From the NCBI GenBank assembly GCA_030838245.1, contig JAUTXB010000042.1:1-13420 (forward strand): a DNA stretch of 13,420 nt, given 5' to 3'. Shown one piece after another: positions 1 through 6,381 of the stretch (within the stretch, counting starts at the first letter, position 1; each line of letters starts with the position of its first letter). The notes under the pieces are model-generated. The model had not been told where the DNA came from. It saw nothing but the letters and a program-made list of their open reading frames with translations, and did not search any database. This DNA comes from Acidimicrobiaceae bacterium. GTDB taxonomy: Bacteria; Actinomycetota; Acidimicrobiia; Acidimicrobiales; RAAP-2. Position numbers and translations under genes: made by a program.

Positions 1-209
1 GCGAGCATCCCCGGCGAACGGTCGAGGCCGGTCAGATCGGTCACTGAGGAGAGTCGAGCGAGGATCGATCCCGTCCCACAGCCCAGCTCGAGCAGGGAGG
101 TGGTCTCCGGGCGATAGCGACCGATCCATTCGATGACCCGGTCGGCCCGTGGGCCAGGGTCGTCCATCAGGGCGTCGTAGAAGGGCGAGAAGCGCTCGTA
201 CTCGGTCAC
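1..209 (-). CDS. Class I SAM-dependent methyltransferase, N-terminal part (runs off the window)
   Basis: The first 69 codons of a minus-strand gene are visible; the rest lies left of the window. The putative GTG start is at 209-207. The translation shows an LLELGCGTG segment (residues 39-47), which is SAM-binding motif I of class I methyltransferases, with the glycine-rich loop G43-C-G-T-G47. About 16 residues later comes Asp63, in TGLDRSPGM, at the position that usually holds the ribose hydroxyls of SAM. The opening FYDALMD is common in small-molecule methyltransferases of the Methyltransf_11/25 type. It starts 18 bases after the HxlR regulator stop on the same strand, so the two are probably co-transcribed. 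No clear ribosome-binding site precedes the GTG. The substrate is unknown because that part of the protein is missing. Confidence 0.8.
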   Translation of the reverse strand, partial: MTEYERFSPFYDALMDDPGPRADRVIEWIGRYRPETTSLLELGCGTGSILARLSSVTDLTGLDRSPGML

Positions 210-227
210 GCGATCAGTATGCAGCGG

Positions 228-716
228 TCAAGTGCTCTGGAGCGTGGTGCCGCGGACGACCGGTGGCTCGGCCCGTCCAGGTCCGGCGACGGCGCGCACA
301 TCGCGAGGGCCGATCGCCTCGCCGCACGACCCGCACACCAGGACAGCCTCGGAAATCTCCCCGCACGACTTGTGGGCGATCTGGATGGGCGGTCCGGACG
401 GCGCGGCGTACCGGTCGCCCCACTGCCGCATGGCGGTCAGCACCGGCCACAGGTCCCGGCCTTTGTCAGTCAGGCGATAGTCGTGCCGCAACGGGTGCTC
501 GGAGTAAGGGACCCGGTCGAACACGCCGACGTCGACCAGGGTGGTGAGGCGCTGCTGGAGGATGTTGCGAGAGATGCCCAGGCGGCGTTGGAACTCCTCG
601 AACCGGGTGACACCGAGGAAGGCGTCCCGCACGATCAGCATGCTCCACCACTCGCCCACCGCCTCCAGGCACTGCGCCACCGAGCAATCCATACCGGCGA
701 AACTTTTCCGTTCCAT
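228..716 (-). CDS. HxlR-family winged helix-turn-helix transcriptional regulator with a C-terminal Cys cluster
   Basis: This 162-residue protein has the HxlR signature: an N-terminal Cys11 ahead of the first helix, the segment VGEWWSMLIVRDAFLG (20-35), FEEFQRRLGISRNILQQRL (39-57) as the DNA-reading helices, and the wing YSEHPLRHDYRLTDKGRDL (71-89). HxlR proteins bind DNA as dimers, and some sense thiol or aldehyde stress through the N-terminal Cys. HxlR domains are usually about 100-120 residues. Here an extra tail holds His115, Cys118, Cys128 and Cys131 (HKSC and CGSC), which could bind zinc. The gene is divergent from an efflux transporter with only 54 bases between the starts, the classic layout for a local repressor. 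TATAAT on the minus strand (743-738) is a good -10 box 22 bases upstream of the ATG. The ribosome-binding site is weak. Confidence 0.93.
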   Translation of the reverse strand: MERKSFAGMDCSVAQCLEAVGEWWSMLIVRDAFLGVTRFEEFQRRLGISRNILQQRLTTLVDVGVFDRVPYSEHPLRHDYRLTDKGRDLWPVLTAMRQWGDRYAAPSGPPIQIAHKSCGEISEAVLVCGSCGEAIGPRDVRAVAGPGRAEPPVVRGTTLQST

Positions 717-733
717 GCCTGCAGACTAGTGGG

Positions 734-770
734 TTGCATTATAGAACGCAATGCGTCTAGCGTGCATTGC
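734..770. promoter_or_regulatory. Candidate operator between hxlR-type regulator and transporter, with overlapping transporter promoter
   Basis: The gap holds a perfect 7-base inverted repeat, GCAATGC (748-754) and GCATTGC (764-770), separated by 9 bases. An additional GCATT half-site at 736-740 pairs with AATGC at 750-754, also with a 9-base spacer. Three regularly spaced half-sites in a divergent promoter region are what a dimeric regulator such as the neighbouring HxlR protein would use. For the transporter, TTGCAT (734-739), an 18-base spacer and TAGCGT (758-763) could form a promoter. It would place the transcript start at the ATG at 771, so the mRNA may be leaderless. The repeats are read directly; operator and promoter function is inferred. 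Confidence 0.6.
738..743 (-). promoter_or_regulatory. Likely -10 box of the HxlR regulator
   Basis: On the minus strand these bases read TATAAT, a perfect consensus -10 hexamer and one of very few AT-rich hexamers nearby. It lies 21 bases from the regulator's ATG at 716, which leaves room for a short leader. No convincing -35 box is seen 16-18 bases upstream. The hexamer sits inside the inverted-repeat region, so a bound regulator would block it. Confidence 0.55.
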
Positions 771-2246
771 ATGACCGAACTGACTACACAGGAGCAGGTC
801 GGGGCCGTGCCGGCGCCCGACGGCCGGCGCACCGTGATCTTCGTGGTGACCGCCCTCGGGGCGTTCATGGCCTCACTCGACCTCTCGATCGTGAACGTCA
901 CCTTCCCCTCCCTGGAGCGGACCTTTTCCCACGACTCCCGGGCGTCGCTGGCCTGGGTGATCACGGGCTACAGCATCGTGTTCGGCTCCCTCTTGGTCGT
1001 GGCGGGAAGAACCGCCGATCGCCTCGGGAGCCGCCGCGTCTTCTTCGTCGGGCTGGCCGTCTTCTGCCTGGGCTCGGCCCTCTGTGGCCTGGCACCGTCG
1101 GTGCCCCTGTTAGTCCTTGGTCGGGTGGTGCAGGGAGTCGGGGCCGCCGCCCTCCTGCCCGCCTCGCTGAGCCTGTTGCTCGGAGCCTTCCCCAGCGAGC
1201 GCCGTTCCCAGGTGGTGGCCCTCTGGGGTGGGATCGGTGCCCTGGCCGTCGCTACCGGCCCGTCGTTCGGCTCCCTCCTGATCACCGGATTCGGGTGGCG
1301 GGCCGCCTTCTACGTGAACCTGCCGATCGGGCTGGTGGCGTGGTTAGTGGGCCGGCGCGTCCTGACCGAGACCGTGCCGGGCGCATCGAGGTCCACTCCC
1401 GACTATCCCGGGGTGCTCCTGTTGAGCGGTGCCCTGGCCGCGTTGGTGCTGGCCATCTCCCAGGGTCCGGCGTGGGGCTGGTCGAGCGGAGGGATCATCG
1501 GATCCTTCGTCGTCTCGCTCTGCCTCGGCGGCTTCTTCCTGTACCGTTCGGGCCGCCATCCCGAGCCGGTGCTCGACCTGACGCTGTTCAGCCATCGGTC
1601 CTTCAGCGTGGCCAACGCGGCCACGTTCCTCTACGCCATGGGCTTCTTCGCCGTGCTCTTGGGCAACATCTTGTTCCTCACCAGCGTCTGGCACTACTCC
1701 ATCCTCCGAGCGGGACTGGCTGTGACTCCCGGTCCATTGGTCGTGGCCGTGGTGGCCGGGCCTGCGGGCCGGATGGCGGGTCGCTACGGGTTCCGACGGG
1801 TGCTGCTCGGCGGGTTCGTGGTCTTCGCCGCCGGGCTCTGCTGGTTCGCCGTCCGGATCGGCCTCCGTCCCGAGTACCTGACCGAGTGGCTACCAGGGAC
1901 GCTGGTCGTCGGGCTCGGGATCGGCCTCACCTTTCCGGTGCTCAGTGCGGCCGCCGTCTCGAGCCTGCACCACCAGCGGTTCGCCGTCGGCAGTGCCGTC
2001 AACCAGACCGCCCGCCAAATCGGCGGGGCGGTGGGGGTTGCCTTGTTGGTCGTAATTCTCGGAACGCCAGACAGCGCGCTCGGAGCAGTGAACAACTTCC
2101 ACCACCTGTGGTGGTTCGTGGCCGTCATGGCCGCGTCGTCCGGCGCGGTGTGCGGCCTGCTCCCGGCCCCGGTGGCCGCACCGGCCCGTTGGGGTCCCGA
2201 CCCGCTAGCTGAGTTGGAACTGGCCGAGCGAGTCCCGGACAGCTGA
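771..2246 (+). CDS. DHA2-family MFS drug/proton antiporter (EmrB/QacA-like)
   Basis: This 491-residue membrane protein matches the 14-helix DHA2 branch of the major facilitator superfamily, which exports drugs or metabolites in exchange for protons. Diagnostic segments are ASLDLSIVNVTFPSLE (34-49, helix 1 motif of DHA2), GRTADRLGSRRVF (79-91, motif A), LGRVVQGVGAAALLP (116-130, motif B with its Arg), and ATGPSFGSLL (161-170, motif C, marking antiporters). These are followed by GWRAAFYVNLPIG (175-187), typical of EmrB/QacA. The ATG at 771 was chosen because the family motif begins about 33 residues later and the frame further upstream only overlaps the regulator antisense. No ribosome-binding site is visible, so translation may be leaderless. 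It is divergent from, and probably controlled by, the HxlR regulator. Its 3' end overlaps the convergent glycerate kinase. The exported compound is unknown. Confidence 0.93.
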   Translation: MTELTTQEQVGAVPAPDGRRTVIFVVTALGAFMASLDLSIVNVTFPSLERTFSHDSRASLAWVITGYSIVFGSLLVVAGRTADRLGSRRVFFVGLAVFCLGSALCGLAPSVPLLVLGRVVQGVGAAALLPASLSLLLGAFPSERRSQVVALWGGIGALAVATGPSFGSLLITGFGWRAAFYVNLPIGLVAWLVGRRVLTETVPGASRSTPDYPGVLLLSGALAALVLAISQGPAWGWSSGGIIGSFVVSLCLGGFFLYRSGRHPEPVLDLTLFSHRSFSVANAATFLYAMGFFAVLLGNILFLTSVWHYSILRAGLAVTPGPLVVAVVAGPAGRMAGRYGFRRVLLGGFVVFAAGLCWFAVRIGLRPEYLTEWLPGTLVVGLGIGLTFPVLSAAAVSSLHHQRFAVGSAVNQTARQIGGAVGVALLVVILGTPDSALGAVNNFHHLWWFVAVMAASSGAVCGLLPAPVAAPARWGPDPLAELELAERVPDS

Positions 2247-3242
2247 CTCGACGCAAGCAACGGTCTCCCCCACCGCCCGCTTCTCGCCGAACAAGTCGAC
2301 CAGCGACACCACGCGGGCCATGGTTTGGTCGACCTCCCCGTAGGCCTCCTCGGCGACACGACCGGCGATCACCAACGCGGGTACGCCGAGCGCCGACACG
2401 TCGTGCAGCACGCCGCCTACGACCTTGCCGGCGAAGGACGTCTGGTCGAGCGCGCCCTCGCCGGTCACCACCAACTGGGCCCGGGCAAGATAGCGACGGA
2501 GACCGACGAGGTCAGCCACCAGCTCATAGCCCGAGCGGAGCTGTCCACCCAGGGCGACCAGCGCGCCACCGAGCCCACCGGCCGCCCCGGCACCGGGAAC
2601 GGCCCGGACATCCACGCCGAAGTCGCTCTCATACCGGTCGGCCAGCTTCCGCAGTCGCTCCTCCAGATCGAGCACCTGCCCCGGGGTTGCTCCCTTCTGC
2701 GGGCCGAACAGCCTCGCCGCCTCTACAAACGTGGTCTGCACGTCGCACGCACCGATCAGCGACACCCGGCCCAGTCCGCCGGCATCCTCGATGGCCCGGA
2801 TGGCCCCGAGGCCGCCGTCGGTGGTGGCCGATCCACCCAGGCCCACGACCACGGTCCCGTTGCTACCCACTGCTCTGGACGCGGCCACGATGAGCTCACC
2901 GGTTCCGCGGGTCGTGGCTCGGAGAGGATCGTTACCCTCGGCGCCACCACCCAGAGCCAGACCCGAAGCCCGGGACATCTCGACGATGGCCCGGCTGCCG
3001 TGTACCCGCCATTGTGCCTCTACCTCTTGCCCGTCCGGTCCGGCCACCGTGGTCGTCTCCAGGCGGGAACCGGGAAGATCGAACGTCTCGAGCAGGCCCT
3101 CCCCTCCGTCGGAGAGCGGAGAGGCCACGACGGTCCATCCGAGAGACTTCGCCGCCCGGCCGATGGCATCGGCCACCTCACGGGCGGTGGCGGTACCTCG
3201 GAACTTGTCCGGTGCGGCTACCAGCAGGGGCGCCGGGGTCAT
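2205..3242 (-). CDS. Glycerate kinase (type I, GlxK/GarK family)
   Basis: The enzyme phosphorylates D-glycerate with ATP, usually giving 2-phosphoglycerate in this family, and acts in the cytoplasm at the end of glyoxylate or hydroxypyruvate breakdown. The 345-residue protein carries the family blocks in order: APDKFRGT (10-17), PLSDGGEG (42-49), NDPLRATTRGTGELI (104-118), GLGGSATTDGG (134-144), FGPQKGAT (179-186), PGAGAAGG (216-223) and VTGEGALDQTSFAGKV (259-274). It is shorter than the usual 370-385 residues; the missing part falls between the GGSAT block and GACDV (164-168). A GAAGG ribosome-binding site lies six bases before the ATG. The last 42 bases overlap the transporter gene on the other strand. 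Its neighbours do not reveal where its glycerate comes from. Confidence 0.93.
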   Translation of the reverse strand: MTPAPLLVAAPDKFRGTATAREVADAIGRAAKSLGWTVVASPLSDGGEGLLETFDLPGSRLETTTVAGPDGQEVEAQWRVHGSRAIVEMSRASGLALGGGAEGNDPLRATTRGTGELIVAASRAVGSNGTVVVGLGGSATTDGGLGAIRAIEDAGGLGRVSLIGACDVQTTFVEAARLFGPQKGATPGQVLDLEERLRKLADRYESDFGVDVRAVPGAGAAGGLGGALVALGGQLRSGYELVADLVGLRRYLARAQLVVTGEGALDQTSFAGKVVGGVLHDVSALGVPALVIAGRVAEEAYGEVDQTMARVVSLVDLFGEKRAVGETVACVESAVRDSLGQFQLS

Positions 3243-3248
3243 CGTTTG

Positions 3249-3253
3249 CCTTC
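3249..3253 (-). promoter_or_regulatory. Ribosome-binding site of the glycerate kinase
   Basis: The minus strand reads GAAGG here, six bases ahead of the ATG at 3242. It fits the anti-Shine-Dalgarno sequence and supports that start. Confidence 0.6.
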
Positions 3254-3327
3254 GTTCTCTCTGGATTCGTGGTCCATGCGGCTGTGGCGGGGCACAAAGT
3301 TGCGCACCTGAACATCTGTGGCTGTCC

Positions 3328-3340
3328 TATATAACAACAG
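3328..3340. promoter_or_regulatory. AT-rich patch in divergent gap, candidate -10 region
   Basis: A short run of A and T stands out from the GC-rich surroundings in the 129-base gap between the divergent glycerate kinase and NTF2-like genes. On the plus strand it contains TATAAC (3330-3335), a good -10 box about 37 bases before the ATG at 3372. A matching -35 box is not obvious. It may also serve the minus strand, where it would leave a leader of about 80 bases for the kinase. Confidence 0.4.
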
Positions 3341-3371
3341 GTCTTGGACGACGGGCGCCGTCTGCTTCACG

Positions 3372-3839
3372 ATGATGGTCATGGACACCGATACCCACGC
3401 CATTGACCATCTCGCCATCGCCGAGGCCTGCACCGCCATGGGCTGGTATGCCGACCGACATCACTGGGACCAGCTCGAAGCCCTCTTCGCCGAGGAGGTG
3501 CTGGTGGACTACACCAGCCTCAACGGCGGCGACCCCGTATGGTCCGCTCGGGCTGATCTCGTAGCCGGATGGCGAGGAACGCTCGGAGTATTGGCGGCCA
3601 CGCAGCACATGATCGCCAATCCCTTGGTCACCATCACCGAAGACACCGCGACCTGCCTGGCCAACTTTCAGGCCACCCACCTCGGGTCGGTTGGAGGGGC
3701 AGAGGTGATCTGGACGCTCGGCGGCCATTATCGATTCGCCCTGACTCGCCGATCCGACGGGTGGCGCATCACGGAGATCATGATGTCCCTTGTCTGGGAG
3801 ACAGGGACTCGTGACGTCCTCGCCGGGCAGGAGGGCTGA
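3372..3839 (+). CDS. SnoaL-like / nuclear transport factor 2 (NTF2) fold protein
   Basis: A 155-residue protein with the layout of the SnoaL-like 4 group. An N-terminal helix, IAEACTAMGWYADRHHWDQL, leads into ALFAEEVLVDYTSL. Then come the TQHMIANPLVTITEDTATC strand region and a C-terminal WTLGGHYRFALTRRSDGWRI sheet. Proteins of this fold act as small cyclases, dehydratases or isomerases, or simply bind ligands; many in actinobacteria sit near steroid or aromatic degradation genes. The His in TQH is the residue usually placed in the pocket. The frame is open to 3318, but the ATG at 3372 gives the normal N-terminus; the ATGs at 3375 and 3381 are also possible. No clear ribosome-binding site is present. 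The gene is divergent from glycerate kinase and convergent with the CoA-transferase. The substrate is unknown. Confidence 0.85.
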   Translation: MMVMDTDTHAIDHLAIAEACTAMGWYADRHHWDQLEALFAEEVLVDYTSLNGGDPVWSARADLVAGWRGTLGVLAATQHMIANPLVTITEDTATCLANFQATHLGSVGGAEVIWTLGGHYRFALTRRSDGWRITEIMMSLVWETGTRDVLAGQEG

Positions 3840-3881
3840 CCGCGGAGTGACCGGCCGGGTGATCGTGCGAGGTGCTATCGA

Positions 3882-5069
3882 CTACGCCACCACGCCCGCG
3901 GCGCGAAGGTCGGCAACGCGGTCGGCCATGCCCAGCTCGGCCAGGACCTCGTCGGTGTGCTCCCCGAGCGCAGGAGAGGAGCCGGGCGATTGGGCCGGGG
4001 TGCTCCGGAACTGGGCCGGATGGCGCGGGAAGCGGATGTGGCCGACAACGGGGTGGTCGTACTCCTCGAACAGCCCGACAGCGACGGCGTGGGCATCACG
4101 GGTCAGCTCATCGGGGGAAAGGATCATGGCGAAGGGGATGCGTTGTTCCTCGAACCGGGACGTGGCCTCGGCCATGGTCAGGTTGGCCGCTCGGGCGTAA
4201 CACATGTCTACCAGCGTCGAGGTGAAATCGCGGTGCTTGTTGCGCTCCTCCATGGTGGCCAGCCGAGGGTCGTCCCAGCCCTCGACGTCGAGTGACTTGC
4301 ACATACCCGAGAAGTCTCCAACGGACGTGGGGGTGACGATCCCCCAACCGTCACTGAAGCGCATGGGGTTGAAGCCGGCCACGAAGCTCGAGTTCTGCGA
4401 GTGGTCGGACTCGAGGAGCACCTCGTTTCCGGCCGAGTCGGCCCAGAGGAACGACGCCACCGCGTCCATCATCGCCACCTCGATGTGCTGGCCGCCCTTG
4501 CCCATGGCCCGAGCCAACAGGGCCGCGGTGATGGCCTGCGATGCGTACAGCGCGGTGACCTTGTCGGCTGCCGTCTGCCGGAGGAACACGGGGACGCCAT
4601 CGGCCGGATCGGCCTGGTTCGCCGCCAGCCCGCCGTAGGCCTGGCCGACCGTGTCGTAGGCACTGCGGTCGCGGTAAGGACCCTCCGAGCCGAAACCGGA
4701 CAACGATGCGTAGACCACCTCCGGGTTGACCTCACGGAGCGCCTCGTACCCGAGGCCGAGTCTGTCCATCACGCCGGGACGGAAGTTCTGGATGACGACG
4801 TCGGCCCGCGAGGCCAGCTCCTTGACGATCGCCACACCTTCAGGCGCCTTGATATCGACGGCGATCGACCGCTTTCCCCGATTGCACATCAGGTACAGCG
4901 CGCTCATGCCGTTCACAGCCACGCCCACCCATCGGGCCAGGTCGCCGATGCCCGGTCGCTCGACCTTGATGACTTCGGCACCCTGGTCGGCCATGAGCGT
5001 CACCGCGTAGGGCCCGGTGAGGGCGATCGACAAGTCGAGGATGCGAATCCCTTCCAACGGTCTCGTCAA
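3882..5069 (-). CDS. CaiB/BaiF (class III) CoA-transferase family protein
   Basis: Class III CoA-transferases move CoA between carboxylic acids through an enzyme aspartyl-CoA intermediate. The 395-residue protein starts with PLEGIRILDLS and continues with GPYAVTLMADQGAEVIKVERP (19-39), NRGKRSIAVDIK (63-74), DVVIQNFRPGVMDRLGLGYE (90-109), and SGFGSEGPYRDRSAYD (124-139). It has Asp169 in AADKVTALYASQA, the same position and context as the catalytic Asp of formyl-CoA transferase. The length is normal for the family. The start codon is TTG, supported by AAGGAG eight bases upstream. It overlaps the upstream epimerase stop codon by four bases, so the two are translationally coupled. The pairing suggests the two enzymes act on the same carboxylic acid or its CoA thioester; the substrate is not visible. 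Confidence 0.93.
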   Translation of the reverse strand: MTRPLEGIRILDLSIALTGPYAVTLMADQGAEVIKVERPGIGDLARWVGVAVNGMSALYLMCNRGKRSIAVDIKAPEGVAIVKELASRADVVIQNFRPGVMDRLGLGYEALREVNPEVVYASLSGFGSEGPYRDRSAYDTVGQAYGGLAANQADPADGVPVFLRQTAADKVTALYASQAITAALLARAMGKGGQHIEVAMMDAVASFLWADSAGNEVLLESDHSQNSSFVAGFNPMRFSDGWGIVTPTSVGDFSGMCKSLDVEGWDDPRLATMEERNKHRDFTSTLVDMCYARAANLTMAEATSRFEEQRIPFAMILSPDELTRDAHAVAVGLFEEYDHPVVGHIRFPRHPAQFRSTPAQSPGSSPALGEHTDEVLAELGMADRVADLRAAGVVA

Positions 5070-6169
5070 TCCACGAACTCCTTGTTAGTGCGGGGTCGGC
5101 CATGGGGTCCGCTGTAGGCCATCCCCCACGCCGGTCGGACGGCGAACTCGGGCATGATCACCTGCGAACGGGCGACCAGCCAAGAGTCCATCAGCGCGTC
5201 TTCGGCACCGTAGTCGAACGGGTCGGTGAGCACCTGCTCCTCGACGCCCTCTCGCTCCGGTGGGTTCTCGGCCAACCAGCGAGCGGTCCGGCCGACGGCC
5301 TGGCGGGCCGGCACGACATCACGATGACCGAGCTGATGATGCAGCCGGGTCAGGTCGAGCACCCGGTGGGTCGGCAGCGGCTGGGCCAAGAGGGGCCAGG
5401 CCGGCACGGCCAGGTCGTAGGGCAACGACACGATCTCCAGGTCGGCCCCGAGCGCCTGCGTGCACAGTTCGACCATCTGGCGAACGGTGAGCACCTCCTC
5501 GTCGCCCACATTGAAGACCATGCCGGACGACAGCTGGGGTTGCTCTATCCCCAATACCACTGCGGCTGCGCAGTTCTCCGTGTAGCAGTGGTGGTGGAGG
5601 GTCAGGCCCTCATCGGCCACGATGATCCGCCTCCGGCCGTCGAGCACGCGCCGCACGACCGACCATTCTCGGGGGACGGGTTGGTAGGGCCCGTAGAGAT
5701 ACGGGTAGCGGAAGTGGGTGGCGCCCGGATGGGCATCGAAGACCGACTTCTCGGTCCGCACGATGCGATAGCCCTTGTCGTCGATGGCCGGGTCGACGAC
5801 GAGGTCGGCGTCCTCCCGGACGGGCACGGGCAGACCGGGAGGGTCGTGCTGCCAGGCGTCGGTCCACCCTCGGTAGGCAGGCACGCCGCCGACGGACACG
5901 AAGTGGCCGCAGAGCCCTCTGGTGAGCTGGGCGATCATGCGCAGGCGCCCGTACATGGCCACGATCACATCCCACGAAGTGCCTCGGAGCGCCTCGTCCA
6001 ACGACACCTCGTCATAGGGGTCGGCGTGGATGTGCACCAGCTCGGGCGGGGTCTCGGATCGCTCGTGGCCCCCCCGGTGAAGGATCGACACGTCGTGGCC
6101 GTTGGCGACCAGGCGGCGGACGATCGGGACGCCGCTCGGGCCCGTGCCGCCGATCATCAGAATCCTCAT
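5066..6169 (-). CDS. NAD(P)-dependent epimerase/dehydratase-like (extended SDR) protein
   Basis: A 367-residue Rossmann protein of the extended SDR group. It begins MRILMIGGTGPSGVPIVRRL, with the nucleotide-binding GxxGxxG at G7, G10 and G13. FVSVGGVPAYRG (90-101) covers the strand that normally carries the catalytic Ser/Thr. The YxxxK pair is altered: Tyr134 is followed by Arg at the Lys position (YRIVR) and Lys141 three residues later. FRYPYLYGPYQPVPREWSVVRR (153-174) and FNVGDEEVLTVRQMV resemble sugar-nucleotide epimerases and CSP41-like proteins, where many members have no known reaction. The ATG at 6169 fits the family N-terminus; a GTG at 6199 in the same frame would add ten residues. 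The 3' end overlaps the CoA-transferase start, so the two form an operon. The substrate is unknown. Confidence 0.85.
   Translation of the reverse strand: MRILMIGGTGPSGVPIVRRLVANGHDVSILHRGGHERSETPPELVHIHADPYDEVSLDEALRGTSWDVIVAMYGRLRMIAQLTRGLCGHFVSVGGVPAYRGWTDAWQHDPPGLPVPVREDADLVVDPAIDDKGYRIVRTEKSVFDAHPGATHFRYPYLYGPYQPVPREWSVVRRVLDGRRRIIVADEGLTLHHHCYTENCAAAVVLGIEQPQLSSGMVFNVGDEEVLTVRQMVELCTQALGADLEIVSLPYDLAVPAWPLLAQPLPTHRVLDLTRLHHQLGHRDVVPARQAVGRTARWLAENPPEREGVEEQVLTDPFDYGAEDALMDSWLVARSQVIMPEFAVRPAWGMAYSGPHGRPRTNKEFVD
5078..5083 (-). promoter_or_regulatory. Ribosome-binding site deciding the TTG start of the CoA-transferase
   Basis: The minus strand reads AAGGAG, a near-perfect Shine-Dalgarno sequence, eight bases before the TTG at 5069. 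It lies inside the last codons of the epimerase gene. It is the main reason for accepting a TTG start here. Confidence 0.75.
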
Positions 6170-6219
6170 CGTCCCGGCACCCCGATCTCCTCGGGCCACC
6201 CCTGCGTCCCGTTCGGCAT
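6166..6219 (-). CDS. Possible 17-codon upstream ORF overlapping the epimerase start
   Basis: A short frame begins with ATG at 6219 and ends with a TGA sharing ATGA with the epimerase start at 6169. The peptide would be MPNGTQGWPEEIGVPGR. The four-base overlap is the usual form of translational coupling, which argues for a leader peptide. The ribosome-binding site is weak (GGCGG seven bases upstream), the frame is very short, and chance is a good alternative. It matters because it bears on whether the epimerase starts at ATG 6169 or GTG 6199. Confidence 0.25.
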   Translation of the reverse strand: MPNGTQGWPEEIGVPGR

Positions 6220-6381
6220 GATGTTGCCGCCACGGCTCACCCTAGTTGCGGGGGTCCAGGCGATGGCCCTCACCGACTTGGCGCGGCGGGTTGCTCACCA
6301 ACGCGTATGCGTAAGGTGGGGCGTCGCACAACTCTCGTTGGCGCTGGCCTGCGGGAGAGAAGGTACAAAAGGGGTGGATCG
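6170..6381. other. Divergent promoter region between epimerase and short-chain dehydrogenase
   Basis: This 212-base gap is the longest in the window and must hold promoters for both divergent transcripts. It includes the possible 17-codon leader on the minus strand. On the plus side TAAGGT (about 6311-6316) could be a -10 box, but no good -35 partner is seen. ACGC-GTAT-GCGT at about 6301-6312 is a small, imperfect symmetric element. I see no other structure here. Confidence 0.4.
6369..6374 (+). promoter_or_regulatory. Ribosome-binding site of the short-chain dehydrogenase
   Basis: AAGGGG ends seven bases before the ATG at 6382. Its placement selects this start over the in-frame ATG at 6307, whose product would carry an Arg-rich 25-residue extension not seen in the family. 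Confidence 0.6.

Noticed and set aside
219..770. Upstream extension of the exporter reading frame (184 extra residues)
   Set aside because: It lies wholly antisense to the HxlR regulator, has low-complexity composition, and the MFS fold begins after ATG 771.
2325..3311. 328-codon plus-strand open frame opposite glycerate kinase
   Set aside because: All glycerate kinase blocks are on the minus strand; this frame has none of any family.
3318..3371. Longer N-terminus of the NTF2-like protein
   Set aside because: The 18 extra residues are unlike the family, and the likely -10 box lies inside the extension.
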